Shown: positions 8,570-17,457, counted from the first letter of the stretch. The stretch is 64,000 nt of DNA from Holophagales bacterium (GCA_016699405.1 CP064972.1:2139501-2203500), one strand, 5' to 3'. The notes: generated from the sequence alone by a model not told the origin. Made by a program: numbers and translations.

Positions 8570-10111
8570 TCAGGGAATCCGCAGCCGTTGGCCGATGCTG
8601 AGGGCGTCGGTGCGCAGGCCGTTGGCGGCGCGGAGCCGAGCGACGGTGGTGCCGTGCATCGCGGCGATGCGGGAGAGCGTGTCGCCGGCGCGGACGCGGT
8701 AGGTGTCGCCCGAGCCGACGCGAGCCCCTCGACCGCCCGATCGACCGGCCGGCTTGCTGTAGGTGGGAAGCGACGCCACCTTCTCGCCGAGCTGGGGCAC
8801 GACCCCCTCGGGGACGCGCAGCGCATACGGGCGGTTGGGCGTGGCTTTCAGTCGGAGCTCGGGGTTGAGATCGGCAAGGGTGCTCGTCGCCAGCCCGAGA
8901 GCCTCGTCGAGCTTCTGGAGATCGACCGCCTTCTCCACCTGGGCGAGGGTGAGGCCGGAGAGCGGTGGGTCGGGTGTCGGCAGCACCATGCCGTAGCGCT
9001 CGGGGTTCTCGATGATCTGGATCGCTGCGAGCAGCCGGGGCACGTAGCGTCGGGTTTCGAGCGGCAGTTGCTCGTAGAGGTCCCAGAAATCGAGATACTC
9101 GGCGTCCGAGCGGCGGCCGAGGCGGAGCAGCCGCGCCTCACCGCAGTTGTAGGCGGCGAGCGCCTTCATCCAGTCGCCGAAGTAGCCGTGCAGGTCGCCG
9201 AGGTAGCCGATCGCAGCGTCGGTGGCCTTCTCGGGATCGAGACGTTCGTCGATCCAGGTGTCGCGCGACAGCCCGTAGCGCAGGCCGGTCGAGGCGATGA
9301 ACTGCCACATCCCGTAGGCGGCGGCGCGCGAGAGGGCGCGCTCCTTGAACCAGCTCTCGACGAGCGGCAGCCAGGAGAGCTGAGCGGGCAACCCGGCGGC
9401 CTCGAGCTTGGCGAGGATCATCGGGCGATAGCGACCGGACCGGCGCACACCCTCGAGGAACTGCTCGCGTTCGCCGTTGGTGAAGCTGCGGATTTCGCGC
9501 TGCACGTGCTCGTTGTCGACCAGGGCGAGGCCGAGGTCCCACGAGGCCCGCGGTTTGCCACCGGCCGGAGCGTTCACCGTGTAGGCGCGGTGGATCAGCT
9601 CGGCGGCCAGCAGGCGGATGTCCTCTTTGGCCTGCAGGTAGGTCTCGTCGCCGTTGTTCGGCAGGGCGAGCATCTTCTCGTAGGCCCGGTCGACGGCATG
9701 CAGCGCCGCATCGACCTCGCCGCGCGACAGCAGGGTCGAGGCCTCCTGGCAGAGCTCGAGCGCCTCCTTCTGGGCGGCGAGCGGAGCCGCTGCGGCCTCG
9801 TCCTCGGTCGCTTCGGGCTCGTTGTCGATCGCGTCGCCGCTGCCCGGCTTGGCCGACTCGGCGGGGAGCGGCTCGAGAGGGGGCTGCGCCTCGACCAGGA
9901 CGCCGCGGACGATCTGCGGCGGCGGCGGAGCCGGCGTCGGCTCCGGGGTGGGGACTGGTGTCGGCGCGACCGGGGTCGCCGGTGCAGCGAGAGCGGCGGA
10001 AGGTGCCAGGCGCTTGGCGGTCGTCGGAGGGGCAGGGTGACAAGCGGCAAGCGCCGGCAGCAGGCACGTCACGACGAGCAACGAGGAGGCTCGGGCGGAT
10101 CGAAGGCTCAC
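8570..10111 (-). CDS. mltD: Membrane-bound lytic murein transglycosylase D with LysM domain
   Basis: A 513-residue lipoprotein (LAAC lipobox, Cys24) with a Pro/Thr-rich linker (residues ~40-65). The SLT catalytic domain spans ~230-380, with LVESWF (catalytic Glu252), AYGMWQFI and later NCGEARLLRLG. One LysM peptidoglycan-binding domain (GDTYRVRAGDTLSRIAAMHG onward) ends the protein at ~468-512. It cleaves glycan strands to 1,6-anhydromuropeptides in the periplasm. GTG start with AGGAGAG upstream. It lies 21 bp after the beta-helix gene in the same operon, linking it to envelope sugar metabolism. Confidence 0.92.
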   Translation of the reverse strand: MSLRSARASSLLVVTCLLPALAACHPAPPTTAKRLAPSAALAAPATPVAPTPVPTPEPTPAPPPPQIVRGVLVEAQPPLEPLPAESAKPGSGDAIDNEPEATEDEAAAAPLAAQKEALELCQEASTLLSRGEVDAALHAVDRAYEKMLALPNNGDETYLQAKEDIRLLAAELIHRAYTVNAPAGGKPRASWDLGLALVDNEHVQREIRSFTNGEREQFLEGVRRSGRYRPMILAKLEAAGLPAQLSWLPLVESWFKERALSRAAAYGMWQFIASTGLRYGLSRDTWIDERLDPEKATDAAIGYLGDLHGYFGDWMKALAAYNCGEARLLRLGRRSDAEYLDFWDLYEQLPLETRRYVPRLLAAIQIIENPERYGMVLPTPDPPLSGLTLAQVEKAVDLQKLDEALGLATSTLADLNPELRLKATPNRPYALRVPEGVVPQLGEKVASLPTYSKPAGRSGGRGARVGSGDTYRVRAGDTLSRIAAMHGTTVARLRAANGLRTDALSIGQRLRIP

Positions 10112-10132
10112 GCGGGTCTCTCCTCGAAGGGG

Positions 10133-10825
10133 CTAGGTCCGCCGCTCGGCGATCTCGAGCTCCTGGCGGAGCTTGATGACGCGGTGGGCGGGATAGACGC
10201 CGGCGCGCAGCTGCACGCCGGGATAGAGGTGCGTGCCGGCGCCGACGATGCACCCGGGATGGAGAACGCTGTTGCAGCCGGTGGCCACGCCGTCGCCGAG
10301 GATCGCGCCGAGCTTGCGCCGGCCGGTCGCGAGCAGCGTACCGCCGTGGGGGATGCCGATCGTCCGCCCGTCGTGGCGGAAGTTGGAGAGGATCGTCCCC
10401 GCCCCGAGGTTGACGCCGCGGCCGAGGATCGAGTCGCCGACGTAATTGAGGTGCGGGGCGTGCGCCTTCGGCAGGAAGATCGCCCGCTTGACCTCCGTGT
10501 TGGCGCCGACGACCGCGCCGTCACCGAGCCAACTGCCGCCGCGCAGGTAGGCGCCGGGACGGATCTCGACGTCTTCGCCGATCCAGATCGGGCCCTCGAT
10601 GACGACGCCGTGCGCGATCCGGCTCCCCTTGCCGACGACGATTCGCTCGCCGAGCAACTGCGCGCCCGGCGACACTCGCCCGTCGATCCGCTCGACCGGC
10701 AACGCCGCGAGCAGCGCGTCGAGCGGCTCGCCGAGCAGCGCCCACGGTGCGGCCGGGTCGAATCCCGCGGCGAACGCGGCGGGCAGCTCGGCGAAGAGCT
10801 CGGGAAGCACGGCGGTTTGCAGCAT
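10133..10825 (-). CDS. Left-handed beta-helix (hexapeptide repeat) protein, GlmU C-terminal-like
   Basis: A 230-residue protein. After a short helical N-terminus (~1-45) come many hexapeptide turns (ISPGAQL, IGEDVEIRPGAYLRGG, LGDGAVVGANTEV, LGRGVNLGAGTI, ILGDGVATGCNSV), forming a left-handed beta-helix. It resembles the acetyltransferase half of GlmU and sugar-nucleotide acyltransferases, including an NLGAGT-type segment, but has no nucleotidyltransferase domain. It could be an acyl- or acetyltransferase on a nucleotide sugar, which would fit the epimerase gene 14 bp upstream. Substrate unknown. Confidence 0.8.
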   Translation of the reverse strand: MLQTAVLPELFAELPAAFAAGFDPAAPWALLGEPLDALLAALPVERIDGRVSPGAQLLGERIVVGKGSRIAHGVVIEGPIWIGEDVEIRPGAYLRGGSWLGDGAVVGANTEVKRAIFLPKAHAPHLNYVGDSILGRGVNLGAGTILSNFRHDGRTIGIPHGGTLLATGRRKLGAILGDGVATGCNSVLHPGCIVGAGTHLYPGVQLRAGVYPAHRVIKLRQELEIAERRT

Positions 10826-10839
10826 GGGTGCGACGCCGT

Positions 10840-11775
10840 TCAGACGGCGGCGGCGAGCTTCGCCCGGTAGTAGGGAAGGCTCAGGTCGAGCCCGTCGGCG
10901 AAGGCGACGCGCGGCTGCCAGCCGAACGTGCGCGCGAGCTTCCCGGCGTCGAGGCTGTTGCGCAGCAACTCGGCGGAGACCGCCGGGACATGGGTGGGCT
11001 CGGTGCTGGCGCCGAGGCGCGCGGCGATCATGCGGTAGAGATCGTTGAGCGACGTCTCGATTCCGGTGCCGACGTTGTAGGTGCCGGGTCGCCAGTCGCC
11101 GACGAGGGCGCGGTTGGCCGCCACCACGTCGGAGACGTGGACGTAGTCGCGCGTCTGCTCGCCGTCGCCGAAGAGACGCGGCGTCTCGCCAGCGAGGAAC
11201 TTCTCGGCCAGGATGGCGACGATGCCCGCTTCGCCTTTCGGATCCTGACGCGCGCCGTAGACGTTGGCGTAGCGCACGATCACCGGCTCGAGCTCGCCGA
11301 TCGCGCCGTAAGCCTCGAGGTAGTGCTCGACGGCGAGCTTGGCGCAGCCGTAGGGGCTGGTCGGCCGCGCCGGGTGCGTCTCGTCGCAGGGGAAGGCGTG
11401 CTGTTCGCCGTAGACGGTGCCGCCGCTCGAGGCGAAAAGCAGGCGGCGCACGCCGGCCCGCCGGCAGGCCTGGATCAGGTGGAGCGAACCGAGGATGTTG
11501 GCTTCGGCGTCGCAGAGCGGATCCTCGACCGAGATCCGCACGTTGGCCTGGGCGGCGTGATGGTCGACGATGTCGACCCGCTCGCCGCGCAGGATGTCGG
11601 CGAGGCCGTCGTCACGCAGGTCGCGGTGGAGGAAGGTCGCTCCGGCCGGCACGTTCTCACGCCGCCCGGTGACCAGACTGTCGAGCACCAGGACGCGGTG
11701 GCCGTCGGCGAGGAAAGCCTCCGCGAGATGCGAACCGATGAAACCGGCTCCGCCGGTGACTAGGATGGTCGCCAT
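10840..11775 (-). CDS. NAD-dependent sugar-nucleotide epimerase/dehydratase (extended SDR)
   Basis: A 311-residue extended short-chain dehydrogenase. The N-terminal Rossmann motif is VTGGAGFIGSHL, and the catalytic residues are Ser-Ser-Gly-Gly-Thr in FASSGGTVYG and YGCAKLAVE (Tyr-x-x-x-Lys). The C-terminal part has TRDYVHVSDV and YNVGTG, typical of UDP-glucose 4-epimerases and related enzymes. The start at 11775 is chosen because the Rossmann strand begins right after it. It is the first gene of a three-gene minus-strand operon with the beta-helix protein and MltD. The exact sugar cannot be told. Confidence 0.9.
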   Translation of the reverse strand: MATILVTGGAGFIGSHLAEAFLADGHRVLVLDSLVTGRRENVPAGATFLHRDLRDDGLADILRGERVDIVDHHAAQANVRISVEDPLCDAEANILGSLHLIQACRRAGVRRLLFASSGGTVYGEQHAFPCDETHPARPTSPYGCAKLAVEHYLEAYGAIGELEPVIVRYANVYGARQDPKGEAGIVAILAEKFLAGETPRLFGDGEQTRDYVHVSDVVAANRALVGDWRPGTYNVGTGIETSLNDLYRMIAARLGASTEPTHVPAVSAELLRNSLDAGKLARTFGWQPRVAFADGLDLSLPYYRAKLAAAV

Positions 11776-12442
11776 GACGGCCAAGCATACCGGGCTGGGG
11801 CAGCCGATGGCACCCCCGGGAGAGACCCCGGCGACTCCGCTTTCTCCGACCTTCTTCGCGCGCGACACATCCCGAGTGGCGCGCGAGCTGCTCGGACAGC
11901 TCCTGGTGCGTCGAATCGACGCGACGACGATCGTCGCGCGAATCGTCGAAACCGAGGCCTACCTCGGGGCCGAGGATCGCGCCAGCCACGCCTGGGCAGG
12001 ACGGCGGAGCGCGCGCAACGCCGCGCTCTACCTTCCGCCCGGGACCGCCTACGTCTATTTCATCTACGGCATGCACTTCTGTCTCAACGTGGTCGCCAAC
12101 ACCGATGGCGGTGGCGGAGCGGTGCTCTTCCGCGCGGCCGAGGTGGTCGCCGGACACGACGAGGTGAGGCGCCGTCGCGGCTTCGTCGACCGGGAGCCGC
12201 GGTCGGGCGACCTGCTCGGCGGCCCGGGTCGCCTCTGTCGCGGGCTCGGCGTGGATCGAGGGTTCGACGGCCTGCCCTTCGCCGGCGGGGGGCTCGAGCT
12301 CGTCGCGGCTCTTCCCGTGGCGGACCCGGCGGTCGCCGTCGCGCCGCGCGTCGGCATCGCCTACGCCGGCGAGGCGGCGGCCTGGCCGCTGCGCTTCGCC
12401 CTCCGCGGGCATCGCGACGTATCGCGACCGCAGCTGAGGTGA
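11774..12442 (+). CDS. mpg: 3-methyladenine DNA glycosylase (MPG/AAG family)
   Basis: A 222-residue protein of the Mpg family, a base-excision repair glycosylase for alkylated purines. Visible family motifs: ARELLGQLLVR, IVETEAYLG (with the catalytic Glu), DRASHAW, RNAALYLPPGTAYVYFIYGMHFCLNVV, and GPGRLCRGLG. The ATG at 11774 overlaps the divergent epimerase start codon (shared CATG). ATG 11807 is an alternative that still leaves the whole domain. No partner genes are needed for function. Confidence 0.9.
   Translation: MTAKHTGLGQPMAPPGETPATPLSPTFFARDTSRVARELLGQLLVRRIDATTIVARIVETEAYLGAEDRASHAWAGRRSARNAALYLPPGTAYVYFIYGMHFCLNVVANTDGGGGAVLFRAAEVVAGHDEVRRRRGFVDREPRSGDLLGGPGRLCRGLGVDRGFDGLPFAGGGLELVAALPVADPAVAVAPRVGIAYAGEAAAWPLRFALRGHRDVSRPQLR
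11784..11789 (-). promoter_or_regulatory. -10-like box TATGCT for the epimerase operon
   Basis: On the minus strand TATGCT ends 8 bp before the ATG at 11775, with no Shine-Dalgarno sequence. This predicts a leaderless message whose promoter lies inside the 5' end of mpg. Confidence 0.4.
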
Positions 12443-12469
12443 CCTTGCTGCCGAGGAGCGGTGCCCGCT

Positions 12470-12497
12470 CCGACGCCGCGGGCGGGGGCCGCGTCGG
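12470..12497. terminator. Hairpin between convergent mpg and DUF4388 genes
   Basis: Arms CCGACGC (12470-12476) and GCGTCGG (12491-12497) are exact inverted copies with a GC-rich 14-nt loop. The hairpin sits between two convergent stops, so it could terminate both strands. No T-tract follows. Confidence 0.4.
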
Positions 12498-12502
12498 CGC
12501 GG

Positions 12503-13657
12503 TCAGTGCCTCGTCTGCAGCCGGATGTGACCGGCCTTGGTGAGCTTCCAGAAGAGCAGGAGGGTGTCGAGCGCCGGCATCGGCGAGAGCTTGAGCAGCG
12601 ACTGGATGGTATCGCTGCCGTTGATCCGCGTGAGGATGAACCCCTCCTGTGGCGAGATGCGCAGCTTCGTCAGCTCTTCCATGGTGCGCGCCAGCGCCGG
12701 GATCGCCTGCGGCAGGACGCCGGCGCGCTCGATCTCGAGCCGGACCCCGTCCTCGACGCGCGTCAGCTCGCTGCCGAGCTTCTTGTTGTCGGGGTCGAGG
12801 CAGCGAGCGGCGCGCATGTAGCGCAGCGCCTGCTCGAGATCCCCCTTGCCGAGATGGCGGGTGGCCGCCTCGCCGAGCGAGTCGGCGTCGACGACCGTTC
12901 CGGTCGACGTCGCCGGCGCCGCCTTCGCCGTCGGCCCGGGCTCGGCAGCCGCTGGTGCCCGCGGTCGCACGAACTTCAGGCGGCCGGCCTGATTCTGGCG
13001 GAAGAGGTGGCGGCAGACGTAGAACTCGCTGGCATGCACCGCGCCGGCGATCTCCTCGACAGTCCGCGTGTCGTCGATCATCGACAGCACCTGGCGACCG
13101 CCGGTGTCGATCTCGCTCTCGTCGAACGCGGCGACCGCCACCGGGATGCACTGCATGCTGGGGATGGTCTCGCGGATGCGCCGCCACTCGTCGATGCGCT
13201 GCATCCCTTCGAGGACGATGCCGGTAACGTCGATGGCTACCGGCACCATCGACTCGTCCGGCAGCTCCTTGTCGAGAAAACGGAACTCGCCCTCCGGCCA
13301 GGCGAACACGTCGAAGATGCTCTCCTCGGCCTTGTGCAGGAGCATCCGGTGGACGTCCTGCTCGGAGATCGCGCCCAGAGTGACGAGGATCTTGCCGAGC
13401 AGCATCTTGTTGCTCGCCTGCATCTGGACGGCCTGGGTGAGCTCGAGGTCGGTGATGAACCCGCGGCTGACCAGGAAACTGCCGAGGTGCTCCCGCGGGT
13501 CGGTCGAGGCCGACGAGATGATCATCCCGTCGCGGAAGAAGATGCGCTTCTCGACGTGACCGTTGTCGACCACCAGCGTCCCGGTCTTCTGCGCCTGCGA
13601 AAGCCACTGGAGGAGCTCGGCGAGCTCCATGGTGCGCAGATTTCCAGTGATGCTCAT
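12503..13657 (-). CDS. DUF4388 (PATAN) domain protein
   Basis: A 384-residue cytoplasmic protein. The N-terminus (ITGNLRTMELAELLQWLSQAQKTGTLVV) is the PATAN/DUF4388 module; residues ~60-125 contain a GFIT...LGAISEQDVHRM region like the PilB/GspE N-terminal helical domain, and ~170-245 a winged-helix-like part. The C-terminal region (~300-384) has a second helical segment ending in LTKAGHIRLQTRH. Proteins like this are frequent in Acidobacteria and Myxobacteria and are thought to be scaffolds in signalling or motility, but no mechanism is known. A perfect TATAAT lies just upstream. Confidence 0.8.
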   Translation of the reverse strand: MSITGNLRTMELAELLQWLSQAQKTGTLVVDNGHVEKRIFFRDGMIISSASTDPREHLGSFLVSRGFITDLELTQAVQMQASNKMLLGKILVTLGAISEQDVHRMLLHKAEESIFDVFAWPEGEFRFLDKELPDESMVPVAIDVTGIVLEGMQRIDEWRRIRETIPSMQCIPVAVAAFDESEIDTGGRQVLSMIDDTRTVEEIAGAVHASEFYVCRHLFRQNQAGRLKFVRPRAPAAAEPGPTAKAAPATSTGTVVDADSLGEAATRHLGKGDLEQALRYMRAARCLDPDNKKLGSELTRVEDGVRLEIERAGVLPQAIPALARTMEELTKLRISPQEGFILTRINGSDTIQSLLKLSPMPALDTLLLFWKLTKAGHIRLQTRH

Positions 13658-13669
13658 GGCGGGAACGCG

Positions 13670-13675
13670 ATTATA
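13670..13675 (-). promoter_or_regulatory. -10 box TATAAT for the DUF4388 gene
   Basis: A perfect TATAAT on the minus strand, 12 bp before the ATG at 13657, with no Shine-Dalgarno sequence between. This is the best consensus -10 in the window; the leader would be only a few nucleotides. No clear -35 box. Confidence 0.6.
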
Positions 13676-13735
13676 GCCACCACCCCGGGGGGGACGCTGC
13701 GCAGGAGCCGGCGGCGGTCTCCCTGGGGACAGAAC

Positions 13736-13766
13736 GGCCCGGTGTCGGGCGGACCGACACCGGGCC
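13736..13766 (-). terminator. Strong hairpin downstream of glpX
   Basis: A perfect 13-bp stem (GGCCCGGTGTCGG / CCGACACCGGGCC) with a 5-nt loop, starting 29 bp after the glpX stop. On the minus strand the 3' flank begins GTTCTGT, so the U-tract is weak. It separates glpX from the downstream DUF4388 promoter. Confidence 0.7.
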
Positions 13767-13795
13767 GGCGCTCGCTCGTCGTCGCGGGTGCCGAC

Positions 13796-14779
13796 TCAGT
13801 TGAAGCGCACCGGCACCGACGTGCTCTCGCGCCGGATCGTGTCGACGAAACGGATGATCTGCCGCGACAGCGACATGAAGAGCGTCGAGGTCCGCGAGCC
13901 GCCGCCGAAGAAGCGCACGCCCTTGAGCAACTCGCCGTCGGTCACCCCGGTGGCGCTGAAGACGATGTGCTCGCCCGGCGCCAGGTCCTCGGTGCGGTAG
14001 ATCTTGCCGAGGTCGTGGTAGCCCAAGGTGTGGAGACGATCGCGCTGCTTGTCGTCGAGCGCCGTCAGGCGAGCCATGATCTCGCCGCCCAGGCAGCGCA
14101 TCGCCGCCGCGGTGATCACCCCTTCGGGCGCGCCGCCGATCCCCATCACCGCATGGACGCCGGTACCGCGCACCGCCGCGGCGATGCCGGCCGACAGGTC
14201 GCCGTCGCCGATCAGCCGGATGCGTGCCCCGGCGGAGCGGATGTCGGAGATCAACTGGGCGTGGCGGGGCCGGTCGAGCACGACGATGATCAGGTCCTCG
14301 ATGTCGCGCTCGAACGCTTTGGCGAGGTTGCGCAGGTTCTCCGACACGGGAGCGTCCAGGTGGACGCAGCCCTTGCCGGTCGGGCCGACCACCAGTTTCT
14401 CCATGTAGCAGTCGGGCGCATGCAACAGGCCGTGGCGTTCGGCGGCCGCCAGGACGCAGGTGGCGTCGGGCGCGCCGGTGACGCAGAGGTTGGTGCCTTC
14501 GAGCGGGTCGACGGCGATGTCGATCTGCACCGCGTCAGCGCGGCCCTTCAGCGCACCGACCTCCTCGCCGACGTAGAGCATCGGCGCTTCGTCGCGTTCG
14601 CCCTCGCCGATCACCACCCGTCCGGCCATCGGCAACTGGTCGAGCTGCTCGCGCATCGCCTCGACCGAGACGCGGTCGGACTCGTCGCGGTTGCCGAAGC
14701 CCATCGTCTTGGCCGCGGCGATCGCCGCCCGCTCGGTGACACGGATGAAGTCGTTCTCGAGGAATCGGTCGAGGGACAT
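13796..14779 (-). CDS. glpX: Class II fructose-1,6-bisphosphatase
   Basis: A 327-residue GlpX. Key motifs are VVIGEGERDEAPML, the Li-sensitive phosphatase motif DPLEGTNLC, and GIGGAPEGVITAAAM near residue 195-210. It converts fructose 1,6-bisphosphate to fructose 6-phosphate in gluconeogenesis in the cytoplasm. Length is normal. It begins 8 bp after the acyl-CoA dehydrogenase stop, so the two genes are probably co-transcribed, linking fatty- or amino-acid breakdown with gluconeogenesis. Confidence 0.95.
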   Translation of the reverse strand: MSLDRFLENDFIRVTERAAIAAAKTMGFGNRDESDRVSVEAMREQLDQLPMAGRVVIGEGERDEAPMLYVGEEVGALKGRADAVQIDIAVDPLEGTNLCVTGAPDATCVLAAAERHGLLHAPDCYMEKLVVGPTGKGCVHLDAPVSENLRNLAKAFERDIEDLIIVVLDRPRHAQLISDIRSAGARIRLIGDGDLSAGIAAAVRGTGVHAVMGIGGAPEGVITAAAMRCLGGEIMARLTALDDKQRDRLHTLGYHDLGKIYRTEDLAPGEHIVFSATGVTDGELLKGVRFFGGGSRTSTLFMSLSRQIIRFVDTIRRESTSVPVRFN

Positions 14780-14787
14780 CAGATCTC

Positions 14788-16005
14788 CTACTTGGCGGGA
14801 GTGGCGGCCGGAGCCGCCTTCTCTGACCGCATCGGGGGGTTGTAGGCCGGAATGCCGGTCACCGCTTCGCCGATGACCAGTCCGTGGATGTCGTGGGTGC
14901 CCTCGTAGGTGAACACCGACTCGATGTTCAGCATGTGGCGGATCACCGGGTAGTCGTCGACGATTCCGTTGGCGCCGAGGATCTCGCGCGACAGCCGGGC
15001 GCACTCGCGCGCCACCCAGACGTTGTTGCGCTTGCCGAGCGAGACGTGGTGCGGCTTGATCCGGCCGGCGTCCTTGAGGTGGGCGAGCTGCAGGGCGAGC
15101 AGCTGTCCCTTGGTGATCTCGCTGATCATCCAGGCGAGCTTCTCCTGGACGATCTGATGGCTGGCGATCGGCTGGCCCATGAACTGGATCCGCTGCTTGG
15201 CGTATTCGAGCGCCGTCCAGTAGCACTCCATCGCCGCGCCGAGACCGCCCCAGGCGATGCCGTAGCGAGCCTGGTTGAGGCACATGAGCGGGTTCTTGAG
15301 CCCGCTCGTATGCGGCAGGATCGCGTCCGCCGGAATGCGGCAGTTGGAAAAGCCGAGCTCGGAGGTGGTCGAGGCGCGCAGCGAGAACTTGCCGTGCTGG
15401 TTCGAGGCGGTGAAGCCCGGTGTCCCCTTCTCGACCAGGAAGCCGCGGATCCCCTCGGCGGTCTTCGCCCACACCACCGCGACGTCGGCGAGCGTGCCGT
15501 TGGTGATCCACTGCTTGCTGCCGTCGAGGACCCACTCGGCGCCGTCACGCCGCGCCGTAGTGCGCATGCCGCCCGGGTTCGAGCCGAAGTCTGGTTCGGT
15601 CAGGCCGAAGCAGCCGATCGCCTCGCCGGTGGCCAGGCGCGGGATCCAGCGGTCCTTCTGCTCCGTGGAGCCGAAGGCGTGGATCGGGTACATGACGAGC
15701 GAGCTCTGCACCGAGGCGAAGCTGCGCAGTCCCGAATCGCCGCGCTCGAGCTCCTGCATGATGAGACCGTAGGAGACGCTGTCGAGACCGGGCAGGCCGT
15801 AGTCCGAAATCGTCGAACCGAAGAGGTTGAGCTTGCCCATGTCGGGCACCAGCTCGAGGGGCGTTCGAGCGTCGCGGTGGCACTCCTCGATGATCGGTTT
15901 GACCTTGTCCTCGACCCACGCGCGCACGGTATCGCGCACCAGCCGCTGCTCCTCGGTCAGCAGGGCATCGAATTCGATGAAATCGACTCCGGGGAAACGG
16001 CTCAA
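14788..16005 (-). CDS. Acyl-CoA dehydrogenase, glutaryl-CoA dehydrogenase-like
   Basis: A 405-residue flavoprotein. It shows FGLTEPDFGSNPGGMRTTA (FAD/substrate loop), WITNGTLADVAVVWAK, RYGIAWGGLGAAMECY and YEGTHDIHGLVIGEAVTG. The YEGTHDIH segment carrying the catalytic-base region and GSNPGGM resemble glutaryl-CoA dehydrogenases more than short-chain acyl-CoA dehydrogenases. No ATG exists at the N-terminus; TTG 16005 is used because a full AAGGAGG sequence lies 6 bp upstream. It oxidises acyl-CoA and passes electrons to ETF, which is not in the window. Confidence 0.88.
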   Translation of the reverse strand: MSRFPGVDFIEFDALLTEEQRLVRDTVRAWVEDKVKPIIEECHRDARTPLELVPDMGKLNLFGSTISDYGLPGLDSVSYGLIMQELERGDSGLRSFASVQSSLVMYPIHAFGSTEQKDRWIPRLATGEAIGCFGLTEPDFGSNPGGMRTTARRDGAEWVLDGSKQWITNGTLADVAVVWAKTAEGIRGFLVEKGTPGFTASNQHGKFSLRASTTSELGFSNCRIPADAILPHTSGLKNPLMCLNQARYGIAWGGLGAAMECYWTALEYAKQRIQFMGQPIASHQIVQEKLAWMISEITKGQLLALQLAHLKDAGRIKPHHVSLGKRNNVWVARECARLSREILGANGIVDDYPVIRHMLNIESVFTYEGTHDIHGLVIGEAVTGIPAYNPPMRSEKAAPAATPAK

Positions 16006-16181
16006 GTCTGTCCTCCTTGGCGGAAGGGAGTGGCAGGCTCGCGCGGCGGGAGCGGCGAAACCCGAAAAAGCATAGCACGCGCACTTCGCACCGCCGGGGT
16101 GCCGGAGGGCTCCCGGTGCGCCGTCCTGCCGCGGCCGAACCGCCGCTCGGCGGTGTCGTCGGCGGGCAACTCCGCTCGCGA

Positions 16182-16187
16182 TAGGAT
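16182..16187 (+). promoter_or_regulatory. -10-like box TAGGAT inside a small palindrome
   Basis: TAGGAT ends 7 bp before the ATG at 16195. It lies within CGCGAT-AGG-ATCGCG (16177-16191), a perfect inverted repeat that could be an operator overlapping the promoter. The internal AGGA could instead act as a ribosome binding site. Confidence 0.35.
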
Positions 16188-16194
16188 CGCGCCA

Positions 16195-16518
16195 ATGGCC
16201 AGCTTCCCGGGCGGCAGTGCGTTCGCGATGGCGCGCGACATCGGCGGCGGGTATGTGCTGGTGACCGAACGCACCTACCAGCGCTTCTCGGTCGAGGAGC
16301 TCGATCAGCTCGCCTTCGAGCTCGACCGCTCGTTGCGCGAGACGCGCGGCGACCAGCCCCCGCTCGAGGATCTGGCGGCGATCCAGCTCCGCAACCGCAA
16401 GCTCCAGCGACTCACCGGGGCGCTCACGATGCTGCGCGGCTACCAGCAGCGGGTGCGCTCGCGCGCTCCGCGGCCGGCCGACGGGAAGCCGGGCGATCCC
16501 CGCTCCGGCAGCCGCTGA
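16195..16518 (+). CDS. Hypothetical protein, 107 aa
   Basis: A 107-residue soluble protein I do not recognise. It starts with a glycine-rich strand region (GGYVLVTERTYQRFS), followed by two predicted amphipathic helices (residues ~30-85) rich in Leu, Glu and Arg, and a basic tail. Coding is supported by its own -10-like box, lack of overlap with any better candidate, and placement 25 bp before the CPBP protease gene in the same direction. Function unknown. Confidence 0.6.
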   Translation: MASFPGGSAFAMARDIGGGYVLVTERTYQRFSVEELDQLAFELDRSLRETRGDQPPLEDLAAIQLRNRKLQRLTGALTMLRGYQQRVRSRAPRPADGKPGDPRSGSR

Positions 16519-16543
16519 GACCCCGCCGAGATCCGACCTGCCA

Positions 16544-17377
16544 ATGCTCGCGCTGCTCCGCCTCTGGGCCCCGCCGCTGCTCTCGGTGCTCACCGTCTAT
16601 GCTTTCGATCGCGCGGCGGCGCGGCGCGGGCTCTCTCCTCCCGGCTTCGTCGACCCGCTGCGGCGCGCGCCGTTTCTCGTGCTGCTGGCGCTCGTCCTCG
16701 CCTTCGGCGTCTTCGCCGGCCTTGCCACGGTCGGCGTGTCCGAGTCGCCGGATTTCTCCGCCGTGCCGACGGCGCAGCTCTTCCTGCTCCACGTCCTCTT
16801 CCTGGTGACCCTGGCCTGCTGGTACGCGATGGGCTGGGGGGGATTCGCTCCCGCCGGAGGCTCTCACGCGCGCGAGCTGGCCTCCCAGCTCGGCTTGCGG
16901 GCGGTGCGCCTCGACGTCGAGCTGGGGATCGGGGTGCTGGCCGGTCTCGCCGGCTGGCTGGGAGTGCTGACCATCCTGGTCGGCGTCGGGTTGGTGATCT
17001 ACGCCGTCGGCGGCCAGGGGGCGCTCCCCGAGGCGCCGCCGGCGGCGATCGTCTGGATCGCCGGACTTCCGGTGGCCCTGCGCCTCGCCCTGGCCCTGTC
17101 CGCGGGGGTCGTCGAGGAGCTCTTCTTCCGCGGATTCCTGCAACCTCGACTCGGGCTCGCCGGAGCGACCTGCCTCTTCGTGCTCGCCCACCTGAGCTAC
17201 GACCAGCCGCTGATGCTCGTCGGGATCACCCTGCTGTCGCTCTTCTACGGCGCGCTGGTCATCTGGCGGCAGAGCCTCTGGGCGGCGATCGTCGCCCATG
17301 CCCTTTTCGACGCCGTGCAGCTGCTGGTGGTCATCCCTCTCGCGCTGCGCTTCGTCCCGGCAGGGGGAGGCGGCTGA
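16544..17377 (+). CDS. CPBP-family intramembrane glutamic protease
   Basis: A 277-residue membrane protein with about seven or eight hydrophobic segments. The CPBP (Abi) motifs are clear: VVEELFFRGFLQ (EExxxR, residues ~188-199), FVLAHLSYD (second motif, His) and AHALFD (third motif, His). These form the active site of Rce1-like intramembrane proteases. Substrates are unknown; in bacteria family members act in membrane-protein processing or self-immunity. It stands between the 107-aa gene and the anti-sigma kinase. Confidence 0.9.
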   Translation: MLALLRLWAPPLLSVLTVYAFDRAAARRGLSPPGFVDPLRRAPFLVLLALVLAFGVFAGLATVGVSESPDFSAVPTAQLFLLHVLFLVTLACWYAMGWGGFAPAGGSHARELASQLGLRAVRLDVELGIGVLAGLAGWLGVLTILVGVGLVIYAVGGQGALPEAPPAAIVWIAGLPVALRLALALSAGVVEELFFRGFLQPRLGLAGATCLFVLAHLSYDQPLMLVGITLLSLFYGALVIWRQSLWAAIVAHALFDAVQLLVVIPLALRFVPAGGGG

Positions 17378-17427
17378 TGGGGCCGAGCGATGGTCTTCTG
17401 ATGCGATTTCCCGGCCGGGGACTCTGC

Positions 17428-17433
17428 TAGACT
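17428..17433 (+). promoter_or_regulatory. -10-like box TAGACT for the anti-sigma kinase gene
   Basis: TGCTAGACT, an extended-type -10, lies 24 bp before the ATG at 17458. The leader would be short. Confidence 0.35.
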
Positions 17434-17457
17434 GCCGCCCCGAAACGGGATTTCCGC

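Noticed and set aside
8588..10870. A 760-codon plus-strand frame opposite mltD and the beta-helix gene
   Set aside because: No recognisable domain, and the opposite strand encodes a lipoprotein with SLT and LysM domains.
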